This document shows positions 36,904 to 49,120 of a stretch of DNA of 64,000 nt, one piece after another. Location: contig NC_030381.2 of NCBI RefSeq assembly GCF_001625215.2, positions 48,383,214 through 48,447,213 on the forward strand. Reading direction: 5' to 3'. Within the stretch, counting starts at the first letter, position 1; each line of letters starts with the position of its first letter. Position numbers and translations under genes: made by a program. This stretch comes from Daucus carota subsp. sativus (taxonomy: Eukaryota; Streptophyta; Magnoliopsida; Apiales; Apiaceae). The notes under the pieces are model-generated. The model ran no database searches. It had not been told where the DNA came from and worked only from the letters and a program-made list of their open reading frames with translations.

Positions 36904-39900
36904 ATGGCGATACCCATGGCTCGGTTCCACTTGCAGCTTCTCCATTCATTTCCTTTTCCAATAAAAACACCACGCTTTCGATTCACTCATCAATTCAATT
37001 TCAATCACAATCGCAAGCTCTGTTCCTCTCTCGCTCCGCGCGCAAGCTCCCAGGTTTTTATTGTTTCTCAACTCTCTAATCTCTATTTACACTACTACAC
37101 TCTCGCTGCTCCTCATTTTTGTAATTTAAATCAGGTTAATTGTTCGATAGTAGGTGGCTTACTGGATTATCTCAACGAGTCATGGACTCAGTTTCATGCT
37201 ACAGGTATCATGTTTTAAACAAATTTCGTGATACGATTGGTTATAATAACAAGTTTGGTGTACAATTACTAAGTGATATTGTAAAAGTTGTAAGCGTATG
37301 GAGTGTAGCAGTTACAATTCTAAAAGGATGAAGTCGAAAAATGGATTCTAGAGGTCAAAAAGATCGAGAAACACAATAGGCGTGGTACCAACACAATGCC
37401 ATAGAATTTCCTGTTCTCCAGGCTCTGATGATTCGTAGTCATAATTACGTGCAGTCTAGAATTCCGGCCTCCCTCTGTTCCAATTTATTTGTATTGTTTG
37501 ATTTTTTATGATCAAATTGATCAAATTTTGACTGATAATTATTAAGAGCAAGTCCAAGAGTGTCTTAATGGATGCCTTATAAAAATAAGAGCAAGTCCAA
37601 CAGCTGCCTTATTTAGTGTCCTAAGTCATAATATAGGGCATTTCATGAAAAAACTTGATCCAACAATGTCCTAGTGATGCCCTATATCACTAGGACAACC
37701 CATTCAAGCCCTATCTCTCCTTGCCCTATCCCATATTTTATAATAAATTCTTACCAACACTCTCTTTCTCTCTCTATTTTATATTATGTTTTAATGATAA
37801 AAGTGAACTTTTAATAATAAAATATTAAACATATAGTGAAAATAAGGCACATTGTTGGAGTTGAAGTTAGTAGAATATAACCTAAAATACTAGGACATAA
37901 TTTTTTATATTATATTTAGGGATCCGGCTAGCACACTGTTGGACTTGCTCTAATAAAATATGATGTCCTAGTAGTTTAGGACATCACTTTTATACATTCA
38001 CTCCAACAAGAAGCCTTATCCAATGAAAAAGTAGAGGGAAAAGTAGTGGATAGAGAGAGAATGATAATATTTTATTATTAAAAGTGAAATGAGGCTCAAG
38101 TAGGTGAGCCCTAAAAATAGGGCTAAAGTAAGTTGTCTTAGGAATTTAAGGCATCACTAGGACACCGTTGGAGTAATATTTTTAATCAAATGCCTCAAAT
38201 TATGACTTAGGACATCATTTGAGGCAGCTGTTGGACTTGCTCTAAGGGTTAATAATCAAGTTGATCACAGTGGACTTAATGTATCAAGTTGGTCACTGAA
38301 CTCAAAATGATATCATGATGGTCACTAAAGTCGCCTTAAATGTAAAACAAGTACCACGAAATATAAGTTCAAGTAGTAAAAATATTATTCATAGAGTTCT
38401 ACACATTATTCTTGAATGTTATCAAAACTAAGTAAAAGGTTATGAATTCTAGTATTTATGATAATATATTAATATTTTATCAAGTTTAGTTATTATTTAT
38501 TTTTAATTAAAATAAATAAAAAAAACTATATAATAATATATAAATTTGATATAATCTAAATATATTATCATAAATATTAGGAGTCATAACCTTTTAGTTG
38601 GTTGTGGTAAAATTTAAAAATAATGTGTAAAACTTTATAAATAATATTTTTACTGTTTGAACTCATATTTCAAGGTACTTGTTTGATATTTATTGTGACT
38701 TTAGTGACCATCTTGATACCGTTTTCAGTTCAGTGACCAACTTGATACATTAAGTCCACTTCAGTGACCAACTAGATAATTAACCCTAATTATTAATTGT
38801 TTTTACATAATTTAAAAAATCTGAAAAATACATTTTATAGTAGAATATATATAATTTCCATTAATATATTTTTAATGAATATTTTCAATTATCTAAATAT
38901 CTAAAATATATAGCTTTCAGTTAAAGTTTGGTCAATTTGACCACAAAAAGTCAAACAAGACAAATAAATTGGGAGGGAGGGAGTAGTAAAAATCTGTTGC
39001 ATTTTGTGCTTTGTCTTCTCATTTCAGCTAATGTCTATTATTTGGTCACTCCACTTTCATAGCTTGTATAAGAACAATTAGGTTGTGTTTACTTAGATGG
39101 AATGGAAAGAGGAGAGGATGGAATGTAAAATTATAAAGAAGTTTTATGGTGAAAGAAGAAAGTATGAGACTATAGTGATTAAATATGAGTAAGTCTAAAT
39201 TTTTATGATGAAGATTGCAGAGAAACATGATGAAGAAGTGGAATGATCATTCCTTCCAAAACATGTGGGTTAGATTTCTAGTTTAAATTGTTGGAACGGA
39301 ATGATTGAAGGAATGAAAATTATAGACATTTTTTATAATCACATCCAATTTAGAGTACAAAATTCATTCCATTCTCCCTCCATTCAATTCCATCCAAGTG
39401 AACACAGCTTTATAGTTGCTACAGGATTTCATGCTGCCTGCTGCGTGATTCCAGTTCTCGAATAGTATCTTTCCAAGTATCTATATGTGTTTAGAATAGT
39501 GCTATATGCAGTGGAAATATAGTGCTTTCTTCTCATATATCGCTTTCCTTTTATGAAGCTGAAGCTAAAGAACAGTTAATCGCTGCTGGATTTCAATTGC
39601 TAAGTGAGAATGAGGAATGGGACCTGCAGCCTGGTGGCCGCTATTTCTTCACAAGGAACATGTCTAGTTTGGTTGCTTTTGCTATTGGGGAAAAGTAAGT
39701 CGGCATATTTACGCAAGAGATTGAAATAGGAATACGTATGATGTTAAGCTTCTTGATATGGATGTGAGACTACTAACACCAATATAAGTTGGAGTCTTCT
39801 TTCCATTCTGTCTGGGTTCTACAAGGCTCATTTTCTTGCGAAAATTTAGTAGATTTGTTCATTGACCATATTTTGTATGCCTGTATGAACCTGACTAAGT

Positions 39901-42900
39901 AGATCCCTTACTGCATGGGGTACTGCTTGTTTAGAACAATCAGCATACCTAATATATTATAGTATGCAAGGTTTTTATTCTTTTATTCTGTTCTGACAAA
40001 CTGTCATAAGATTTTCAGGTATTCTGTTGGTAATGGTTTTCATGTGATTGCTGCCCACACCGATAGCCCATGTCTGAAATTGAAGCCAAAGTCAGCATCA
40101 TCCAAGTCTGGATATTTGATGCTCAATGTGCAAACATATGGTGGAGGTTTGTGGCACACTTGGTTTGACAGGGACTTAAGTTTAGCCGGAAGGGTCATAG
40201 TAAGACATAATGATGGGACCTTTTTGCACAAGCTTGTCAAAGTGAAGAGGCCTCTTTTACGAGTACCTACTTTGGCTATTCATCTTGACCGGTTTGTTGT
40301 CCTTTCTTCAAGCATAGTTAACATTGTATGTCAAGATTCATTATGAAGTATGCTGGATGCTCTTTCGGAGATAATTTTAGCTATTGCAATTACCTTAGTT
40401 TTCTCTGTATGCAAGGTCTTGTTACTTGTTTTCTCTTATTTTAATTTTAATAAAGTGCTTTAAGCTTCAATGAAGTATATAATCTTTAAATTCTGGGTGA
40501 TATGTATGGCAATTTTTTTGATACATTTGCTTTGTCTTTTCATGAAGTTTTGTTAGTCTAATCATATTTGTGGCTAAATTGGCTATCTTCCTGTTGTTTA
40601 TTTGTCTAGCACAGTAAATAAAGATGGTTTCAAGCCGAATTTAGAGACTCAGCTTATCCCTCTACTAGCAACAAGACACGAGGATGCAACTGCTGATCAC
40701 AAAGGGAAAAATTCTGAATTGTCTTCAAAAGATGCTCATCATCCACTGCTTATGCAGGTAAGTTTCTAAATCTTTGGTGTCCTGAACTTGTATGTGTTAT
40801 TAAAGTGCACAGTGGGCACTGGGCAGACATTTGTGATGGGGAAGAAAGGGTCATGACATAAGCTTTTGTGGGCCTTTAATTTGTAGATTAGCAATAGAAA
40901 AACATTGTCATGTATGCTCTGTTTTGTAATGTAAAATCCGTAGTGCTCATGTTTGAATTTCAGTTTAATGGTCTAAAATGTAAATTGCAGTTGCAAGATT
41001 TAGAATTAATCGTACAACAGTCTTAAAATACTTGGGGGAAACATCTAAAAGGCAATTCAACTCATGCTTGACCCATCTTTAATAGTCTGATTATTAGTTT
41101 TGTTTTCTGAGGGTAGCTAGTTTATAAATTAAGCTTAAGATTTCTTCTATTTGTAGATCTTGTCAGACGAAGTTGGCTGTAAGATTGATGACATAGTGAG
41201 TATTGAACTGAATGTCTGTGATACCCAACCAAGCTGCCTTGGAGGTGGCAATAATGAGTTTATATTTTCTGGACGATTAGATAATCTGGCATCAAGTTAT
41301 TGTGCTTTAAGAGCCCTTATTGATTCCTGTCAATCACCGGAAGACCTATCAAACGAACACGCAATTCGAATGGTCGCTCTTTTTGATAATGAAGAGGTAA
41401 GTGACTAAGTCCTTTTTCTGCTCGAGAACATTAATCTGATTACTTGTTTATATTCGTTTTATGGATTATTTTAAAGAATAAAAATCCCTCGCATTATCTT
41501 ATTATATGAACATAATTTTTTATGGGAGGCTGTTCTGTTGCATCCCATTTTTTACGCAAGTTATTAGCCATTAGATTTAAGTGGTTATAAGGGCTGGTCT
41601 TTTGCTTCTATTTTTGATATGTCTATGTTGTAGATTTCAATCAGCAGCGATAAAGCCAACATTCATTTTTGGGGATTTAACACTTAAGTAATTTTATCTC
41701 CTATATCCTGACAACTTTTTTCCTATCTTTTGCCATTTTACTCTTTCTTTCTTTGACTAATGAAAGAGATAAAACTTTAATGGTAAAGTGTTATGATTGC
41801 AAAATGTGAATAATGAATGAGGCAAAAGTAGCGACACCTTAAAAAGTCTCCCTTTTCATACACCATGAACACATTAATGTGAGACTTGAAAGAAGCACAG
41901 AATAGGCCTTGATCATTATTTGGGTCTTGTGACTCCTGTCCATAAATGTGGAAGTGCACTTGTGATACGGGGTAAACTGTAAAAACAGAGATATGTCAAT
42001 AAAAATGATAAATTAGATAGAACTATGGTGGATGAACCACAGAACACCTAGCACCATAACCGCAGAAGTGAGAAAAATCACTGATTGCAACACAGAAAGA
42101 AACCCAATTCAATATTTCAAAATATCTCAATAACCAAGTCTAATATGCTATGCAGGATTACATCAATGTATAGAGAGTAGAGTACCTGATGAAATAAACT
42201 ATATGACCAAGTCCAGTTAACACTTGAGCACCTATATATTATAAACTACTAGCCCCAAATATCAAACATTTAGATAAATATATTATTTATCTTTACACAC
42301 AATATATACAAACTAATTGATAACATATATACAAGTTCTAAATTTTCGTTCTCCATCAACTTAATACTATTTGCTGATTTACTCTCTCCTGTCCACTTAA
42401 CTGCTTTGATTCTTCTTTTCTCAATTTCATTAACTAAAAATACCTCCCACAGGTAGGTTCCGATTCAGCCCAGGGAGCAGGTGCGCCAACCATGTTTCAG
42501 GCCATGCGAAGGATAGTTGATTCTTTAGTTCATAACTATGTTGGAGAAAGTGTGTACGAGCGTTCCATTCGCCAGTCATTTCTTGGTAAGTTGGTGAAGA
42601 TTCTGCATCTGCATAGATGGCTGTCAATCTCTTTCCATAATGAAAGAACCCATGGAATATTAGTTGCCCTTGAACAGATACAAGGACCCATGAATCAGAT
42701 ACAAGGTGGATTGAGGATTCAATGGTTATTTTGTCCTAATTAAACATTATAGGATGCCATGTTGTTGTCCTTGAAGATGCCATGACAACAACCAGCCTCT
42801 TCTTCACCTTCATCCTACCTTTCTGAACTTTTTTTCAGAGATTTATTACCAATCTCAAAATGTTGGTCTCAACTCTTCGATTTTATTACTTATTTTTGCT

Positions 42901-45900
42901 GACGTAAATCATGATGCTATTTCTTATTTCCTTTCTTCTTCCAAAAGAGTTTTAGGAAATCATGCCAGAAATATGACAAGGGTTGAAATGGGATTGTGGA
43001 ATATAGTGGTCTAATGAGAAGCCCAGCAACAGAAGCTTGTGAAGGGAGCCCTATATTGCTCATTCATGACCTTTTCTGGGAAACATTATCCTCTAGCATT
43101 TTCTAATTTTTTTCATTATATAATCTGACACGCAAGTGAAACCTGAACTCATTTTAATACTTTTTCGTGTAGTATCTGCTGACATGGCACACGGTGTCCA
43201 CCCAAATTTTTCGGACAAGCATGAAGAACATCATCGACCAGAAATAGGAAAGGGGCTTGTTATAAAGCACAATGCCAATCAGCGCTATGCTACAAGTGGC
43301 GTTACAGCTTTTCTCTTTAAAGAAGTTGGCAAAATTAATAACATTCCGACACAGGTAAGTGCATCTTCAAGTACTTCACATTAAAATGTATAAACAGACT
43401 GACCTTAAAAAAAATCTACGTATACTGTTAATGATTTGATGACCTGCATTATGTTCATTATTAACTGATATTTTAGAAGTTATCTATTTCATTTTCCTTT
43501 TTTAGACTAATTTTGCATAGTGCACTTCTCAAACTTCAAGCAAGAAGGTCGAAAGCACTCGTACATTCTCAGATTGTTTGCATCTTAAAGATTTATCTCC
43601 AACTTCATAATTGGACATCTGACCAGTTGGGCAGTTACCTACGAGATATCAACTGTTGGCATCAAAAAATAATTTGCTCTACTCAATGCAAATACTTCCG
43701 TAACTACGCAATTAGATATTATACTAAAGTAAAGGCAGTCATGTTTGTGTCGCAGAAGGAACTGTGTATGCAGTATGCATCTAAATGAGGCCTTTTGGAC
43801 TTGGCTACAATAATATGAAACATATTGCCGATTTCGTAATTGAAATAGTTTTTGAATTGATATTTTTTTGCTTGCTATGCAGGAGTTTGTGGTCAGAAAT
43901 GATATGGGATGTGGCTCTACTATAGGTCCCATACTTGCTTCAGGGATCGGAATACGTACTGTTGATTGTGGAATTTCTCAGCTATCTATGCATAGGTATC
44001 TTCAGTACTTTACTCAAGTTTTTAAATTCATCGAATATTGTTTTCAGTTTTCACCCCTATATTTGAAGATATCTCCTTTTTGTTTATGTGTGTTGGAGAA
44101 CTAAGAATGTCCATTAGGGGGTCCAGTTATTGCCGATAAAGAATAAAATTAAAAATACATGGTAGATTGTAAATACAAAATATTTATAAATCAAGTCAGA
44201 ATTTAGATATTAAATGTCTAATACAAGTTAAATGTTATTGACTCTCAGTACATATATATGAACTTGAATTTTACTTTCCATTATGTTTCTAACAGTATAC
44301 ATTTAAAATTTAAACGACTTCTGACAAAAAAAAATAAAAAAATCAAACGACTTTGTCCGTCCTTGAATAGGTGGAGAGTGAATTTGAAAGTTCAACAAAG
44401 TTCTATCTTATGCTATGTTATCTTTTCTACATATTCTTTTCACCTTATGAAGAATAAGGAGTGTATTAGACGATTATAACAAGGGTTAGTTAGTATTTGA
44501 ATGCAGAAACATCCACTTACCTTTAAATTATATACCATCTTTAGTTTTCAGGAAAGTTGGGTGTATTTTACAAGTGAAACTGTTTTTTTGTTTCAGACAT
44601 TTGTCAAGTTCTTTTAGCCATTTACGTTATCTTGATGTATGGCACCTTTTTATTTTTGGGTTGAAACACATATATTGGAGAGATTAGTGAAAACTCATCT
44701 CATCCAGAAAAATGCTTGCAGGATTTTATACGGCATAATTTGATATAAGTACATTAGTTGCCACTTGTGTGGAGCCACTTAGTCCCAAAAATGAGCGTGG
44801 ACCATTGCTCTCCCTAAAAACATTTTTTATCTACTTTTTCTTGCATGTACTGGTTTTAATATATAGAGTAATATATCATATTTTGTACAGTATATGTACT
44901 AGTTATTAAGTCAAGATTCACAAAAAGTCAATCAACTCCTTCTTGGTTGAACGCTATTGGGTTTTAGCCATAACCCAACCTAAAAAACTGGATTTTAAAT
45001 TTTATAAAATAAGGGTTAAGCATAGAACTTGCATGTATTTCATCCTTTTTCCAAAGGTATTTAATAAGAGAGAACTAACATAACCCTGTATCTTAATATA
45101 AACAGAGGACTTGATAACTATGTTTGTAATAAAACCTATCTCATCACATAAAGTCTTACGAAACATACAATAGGGAAATGTAATTTCTCTATACTCGTAT
45201 AGCTCGTACTTGTGACTACTCCCTCTTATCTTGGAGGAGACAGAAGTGAGAATAACATCTGATGGAGTTGGTGGTAAGCCTTTGACTAACCTTTTAATTG
45301 TTTCTCTTTAAACAAATTATATCATCTCCATGACAAACAAGTGTGGGTTGTGGTGGTTACTAGTTGAACTTGTGGTGCATAGTGGAGATGGATTTGGTGT
45401 TGGTTCTCTTGGAGACTTGACGCGGAGAACAGTTTGAAATATTATCACTAGTCCTTTTTATAGTAGATTTTGTTATCAGGCTATCAGCCACTAATTGCAA
45501 GTCCCATCAGAAAAGATAAGTAACTATGCCAACATAAATTTTGTCGGGCCTTTGTTGATTTTGGTATAGCTTACTTGGATTTTTTTTACTTAAAGTTGCT
45601 AACAAGTTTAAGCAAGAGGTGTGTATTTTCTTTGGAATGCATTTCTCTCGTTAAAAAGATTGACCAGATTTCTTCTTCTCCATGTTTGGGCAAAAATGGT
45701 TTAGACGGAGATTTCCAGTATGATATTCTATCATCACACTGTCATTTATTACTTTTAGTTATTTACTTGACTAAGTTGGTGATTGAAATATGTCAATTTT
45801 TTGCTCTGTTGCAGTGTACGGGAGATATGCGGGAAGGATGATGTTGACACTGCTTATAAGCATTTTAAAGCATTTTATCAGAATTTTTCAGACATTGATA

Positions 45901-45920
45901 AGAAGCTATGTGTAGATTGA
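36904..45920 (+). CDS. Aspartyl aminopeptidase, M18 family, probably plastid-targeted
   Basis: Metallo-aminopeptidase that removes N-terminal Asp or Glu from peptides. M18 enzymes are large tetrahedral oligomers with two zinc ions per active site. Ten exons join in frame to 516 residues: 36904-37053, 37135-37204, 39559-39694, 40019-40291, 40610-40757, 41157-41396, 42453-42585, 43173-43354, 43883-43995, 45815-45920. The metal-site residues expected for M18 are present: His132 in AAHTDSP, Asp301 in GRLDN, Glu338/Glu339 in FDNEEVGSD, Asp387 in SADMAHG and His481 in LSMHS. Residues 1-50 (exon 1) lack acidic residues and are rich in Arg, Ser and Phe, as in a transit peptide, so this resembles the longer plastid-type plant member. 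A second in-frame Met (residue 5) is a possible alternative start. The gene is convergent with the BAHD gene. Introns 2 and 9 are about 2 kb. Confidence 0.92.
37546..38242. mobile_element. Outer MITE with TAA target duplication, aminopeptidase intron 2
   Basis: The left end GAGCAAGTCCAAGAGTGTC and the right end CAGCTGTTGGACTTGCTC are inverted copies, flanked by TAA on both sides (37543-37545 and 38243-38245). The 697-bp span includes a second element; without it about 330 bp remain. TAA target sites and short GC-rich ends suggest PIF/Harbinger (Tourist-like). Confidence 0.7.
37589..37950. mobile_element. Inner MITE of the same family nested in the outer copy
   Basis: 362 bp with ends GAGCAAGTCCAACAGCTGCC and CACTGTTGGACTTGCTC, flanked by TAA on both sides (37586-37588 and 37951-37953). 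Its termini are nearly identical to those of the outer element, so this is a self-insertion. Confidence 0.72.
38246..38786. mobile_element. Foldback element with very long inverted repeats
   Basis: About 541 bp. The left arm begins GGGTTAATAATCAAGTTG and contains CTTAATGTATCAAGTTGGTC. The right arm contains GACCAACTTGATACATTAAG and ends TAGATAATTAACCC. Pairing extends about 250 bases per arm with a short centre. It immediately abuts the TAA flank of the neighbouring MITE. No protein is encoded. Confidence 0.75.
39081..39410. mobile_element. MITE with GTGTTTACTTAGATGGAATGG ends removed to inverted arms, aminopeptidase intron 2
   Basis: About 330 bp. GTTGTGTTTACTTAGATGGA on the left mirrors TCCATCCAAGTGAACACAGC on the right, with GGAATG/CATTCC motifs inside both arms. 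It resembles the element at 48689. It is non-coding and probably hAT-derived; the target duplication is not resolved. Confidence 0.65.
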
Positions 45921-46389
45921 TAACTACTTTTGAGTACAAATATTTACTCTAAATCTTAAACGAGTGCCCAAGAATAAAGATAACGTTTATGTTTATTCAT
46001 TCAGGACATTTAGAACAATATTCCGCAAATTGCTAATCATAGATGTTTATGTAGTATTATAAAGTGTTGCTTTCTTCACTTTATAGTTATCTCAGAGTTC
46101 CAATTCAGAGGGAGGCTGTACTGGTGAAGCCCCATTCAGAATATATCTAATCCAACTTCTCTCAGAGTCAGTTTCCCTTGGCCTAGCTCCTCGGCTGGCT
46201 TCCTAAGCCTGCCAAGTTCTGAAAATTATACTTTGGAATTGACTAATTGAGAAAGTGAAAACTGTGAAAACAGATTCATATATTAATCACGCTACATTAA
46301 ACTGTAACAATAACAGGGAAATTTTTGGAAGGGGAATTTTTCAAGAAAAGAGTAATATGCAAATGAATCAAGAAAAGAGCCTCTTGATA
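45921..46389. other. Convergent intergenic region, aminopeptidase and BAHD 3' ends
   Basis: About 470 bases shared by the 3' flanks of two genes that run towards each other. It probably carries both polyadenylation regions. Nothing else is recognised. Confidence 0.5.
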
Positions 46390-47748
46390 TCAGAAAGAAG
46401 CATAAGCAAGCAGTTCTTCATTGGCTCGGAGATTTTTCATGTCTTCCTTTCCCAGACTCACAGTGGCCTTTATACCATCCCCATTTGGAGTATCCATCAG
46501 CAAGAAGAAATTACCAAACGGCGCATCCACAGGAGTTACACCAACCGGCCTTCCCCACCCAAAATCCATCTCATCAAACACTGGGTAATTGCATAGGCTG
46601 GTCACAACATAGAACTTGTAACTATTTTTCGCGTACTTGTCGAATAATGGCAGGACCTCTTTTCGGACCAAATCCTTTATTCCTGCAAGCTGCTTCTTCC
46701 CTTTCCGCATTTGGCCTACCAATGAATGAAGCTCTGTCTCACTCTTGCTACTCGCTGCAATGTGATTGGAACTGACCAGATTCCCGACACTTGTTTGAGG
46801 CAGTGGCGGATCAATGAGACTACGTACATTTACAACCTGGAACAGCACAGAGTTAGGAAAGGCCTCAGAGTTTGATGTAGCAGCAGCTACAGCACATCTG
46901 AAGAGGAGTGCGGTCACAAGCTCATTTCGTGTGTACTTTTGATCTTCTACTACATTGTGTAATTTGTCTTGTTTTTGCTGCGCGGCCTTCAGCTCTGCAA
47001 TCTTTGAGTTGTGAAACACTATCTCCGTAGTGATCCAGTTCTTTTCGGGCAGCAAAACTTCAGTTGCAACAGAATCATCATCATACGAATGGGGCAGCAC
47101 CCCCTGCACGAAACATGGCTCAAGTTGTGCTAGCTTTTCATGATCACTGGGATTTCGCGACATATTTGCCCAATAACTCAAGAATGACAACAATGTGCCT
47201 CCATCAGCAACACGGTGTGACAGACAAGCTGCTACAGCTAATCCTCCACAAGAAAAATGGTTTAGCTGAACAAGCACCAAAGGAGAACCCGATACTTTGT
47301 GCCATATCGACGAAGGAGGAAAGAGTTGAGCCAGTTGGCCAAAGCCTTCTTCTTCATCCTCCACTGGAGCTTTCTCTAAAATCTCAGACAAATTGCATCC
47401 AATCTGAGCCTCAACAAAGTGAACCCCTTCGTCATTGCAATCGACATAGGAACCAGAAGAACCTAGCCTCCCCGCAAAAGGGTAGTACTTGGAAAGTGTC
47501 TTGGACAAAGAATGCTGCAGTAGTTCTGCTATCGACGTCTTATGATCCGATGGTTGAGGATTCGGATAAAATAACAAAAACGGCATATAAAAATCTGGTT
47601 TCATTCGATCATGGTAAGGTAGTTTGTAATGTCTGAGGTTGAGGGGTGTAAGAGAATCAGGTTTAATGTTGGTTTCTGATCTTGAGACAACATTTATTTG
47701 CCTATTGGACAATGATGATGCTCGCAGGATTAGCCCTCTAGCTGCCAT
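46390..47748 (-). CDS. BAHD-family acyl-CoA-dependent acyltransferase (vinorine synthase-like clade)
   Basis: An intact, intronless gene of 452 residues, the usual BAHD length. BAHD enzymes transfer an acyl group from acyl-CoA to an alcohol or amine in specialised metabolism, normally in the cytosol. The catalytic HxxxD motif is HRVAD at 178-182, with His178 as the general base. The structural DFGWG motif is at 395-399. KYYPFAGRL (88-94) and NVRSLIDPPLP (307-317) are further family hallmarks. The N-terminus (ETNIKPDSLTP) and overall pattern suggest the clade with vinorine synthase and related acetyltransferases, but acceptor and acyl donor cannot be read from the sequence. A TATA box lies 49-58 bases upstream. 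There is no transit or signal peptide. It overlaps no other gene; the long open frame on the other strand (47064-47636) is a shadow. Confidence 0.93.
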   Translation of the reverse strand: MAARGLILRASSLSNRQINVVSRSETNIKPDSLTPLNLRHYKLPYHDRMKPDFYMPFLLFYPNPQPSDHKTSIAELLQHSLSKTLSKYYPFAGRLGSSGSYVDCNDEGVHFVEAQIGCNLSEILEKAPVEDEEEGFGQLAQLFPPSSIWHKVSGSPLVLVQLNHFSCGGLAVAACLSHRVADGGTLLSFLSYWANMSRNPSDHEKLAQLEPCFVQGVLPHSYDDDSVATEVLLPEKNWITTEIVFHNSKIAELKAAQQKQDKLHNVVEDQKYTRNELVTALLFRCAVAAATSNSEAFPNSVLFQVVNVRSLIDPPLPQTSVGNLVSSNHIAASSKSETELHSLVGQMRKGKKQLAGIKDLVRKEVLPLFDKYAKNSYKFYVVTSLCNYPVFDEMDFGWGRPVGVTPVDAPFGNFFLLMDTPNGDGIKATVSLGKEDMKNLRANEELLAYASF

Positions 47749-47796
47749 AATGCTTGTAGATTAGCAAGTATGAAATAAAATATATTGAGAAAGGAG

Positions 47797-47806
47797 ATAT
47801 TTATAA
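47797..47806 (-). promoter_or_regulatory. TATA box of the BAHD gene
   Basis: On the minus strand this reads TTATAAATAT, about 50 bases before the ATG, with CCATTGG just upstream as a possible CCAAT motif. The short distance implies a very short 5' UTR. Confidence 0.55.
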
Positions 47807-48688
47807 GGCCAATGGCATACCATATTGTTCCCTGGCATGACATTTCAAGCCAAAATTCACTAATTCAGTATCGTATTTGATTCAGTCACACAGCTTTCTT
47901 CCACACGTCTATAGCTTTGATCATCTTGATGTTCAATTATACGAGGTCTTTGTTCGTTTATATAAACTTTGTTCTCCCTGTGTAATCTACTATAATAAGT
48001 ACGTGGTGCCGTTTCGAATTATTTATGCTTTTGTCCTCTGTCCTTGCATGATCATATTTTACCAATTTTTGATTGTCTGTGCTTTTCTGAATGAGTCTGA
48101 GCCTTTTTCTGTTTGTCTTGCTATAATATTTCTAAAATTTCTATGTACTTCTCTTATTACTTATAGTTATTTATTATTAGTTTAGTTTTGTTGGTTTCTG
48201 ATTAAATGTTTACACTAAGAATCATGTCATGACGGTTTCTAGCCCATGTTGTTTTCACTGGAATTTTCGGTTTTGGATTTTATTGTTCATGTTTTACTCA
48301 TATTCTAGTCTGTACATACTGCATCGCAATTTGGCCCTAATTGAGTTATGAAATTCATTTACTGTATCTTGTTTTCTTAGTGTGATCATTTTGTTAAAAT
48401 ATTTTTCTAGTGGATGAGATTAAACAGATGAAATTTTGATTTTGTTTCGGTTTTGATTCTTCCGGTAAAATGGTTTCAGTTTGGTTTTTGAGATCTGGGG
48501 AAAATCCTTGAGAGATGCGAAGTTGAGACACATAAAACAGAACTCGCAGGGCTGATATTGAATTCTAACCGTAGCCATATTAAAATCAAATTGAGCAGGC
48601 CTATCAGAATTTGGGAATTGCAATTGCCTATCATGAAATTTAAAGGAGTTTCTCCCGCACCTTATGTCTATCACTGACACGTCTTTTA
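47807..48688. other. BAHD upstream region
   Basis: AT-rich sequence with a few chance open frames, none resembling a known protein. It probably holds the BAHD promoter. Confidence 0.45.
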
Positions 48689-48990
48689 TGTTGTGTTTGG
48701 TTGGGGTGAATGATTCCGGGAGGAATGGAATGAAAAATGAACTATGTTAGGGACAATTATTAAGAAATTTCATTCCTTCCTTCATTCCATTCCTTAACTC
48801 ATATGCTAGATATCACCCCTTCAATTTGAGATGGAATGCTCCATTCTCTCCTATCCTCATTTTCTTCTCAAATCTCATCATATAGTAATTTTGCACTTCT
48901 TCAAATTTTTTTCAAAACTTTCTTCCTATCTCTATTGGTTTCAAGTATTTTTCATTCATTCCATCTCATTCTCCCCAACCAAACACAACA
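48689..48990. mobile_element. MITE with TGTTGTGTTTGGTTGGGG ends
   Basis: About 302 bp. The left end TGTTGTGTTTGGTTGGGG is exactly mirrored by CCCCAACCAAACACAACA on the right. Both arms carry GGAATG and AATGGAATGA motifs. It is non-coding and related in style to 39081-39410. Confidence 0.8.
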
Positions 48991-48997
48991 TTAGAGT

Positions 48998-49120
48998 ATT
49001 GCTCTGCTTGGTGCTCAGATTTTTGCTTATCACTTATGGCGGGAAAGAAACGCCCGAATGCACAAGGGCTCTTTCACCCAGGAAGCTCCTCCATGGTATC
49101 ATGACAGATCTTCGGCCTAG
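48998..49120 (+). pseudogene. LINE-type retrotransposon fragment (C-terminal zf-RVT region)
   Basis: Forty codons read ALLGAQIFAYHLWRERNARM followed by HKGSFTQEA and a TAG. The YHLWRERNARMH motif is the typical zinc-binding tail of plant LINE reverse transcriptases. Nothing of the reverse transcriptase core is seen. It directly abuts the MITE, which may have inserted beside or into it. Confidence 0.6.

Noticed and set aside
47064..47636. 190-codon plus-strand open frame
   Set aside because: It is a shadow of the BAHD coding strand. Its composition is unlike a real protein and it has no family motifs.
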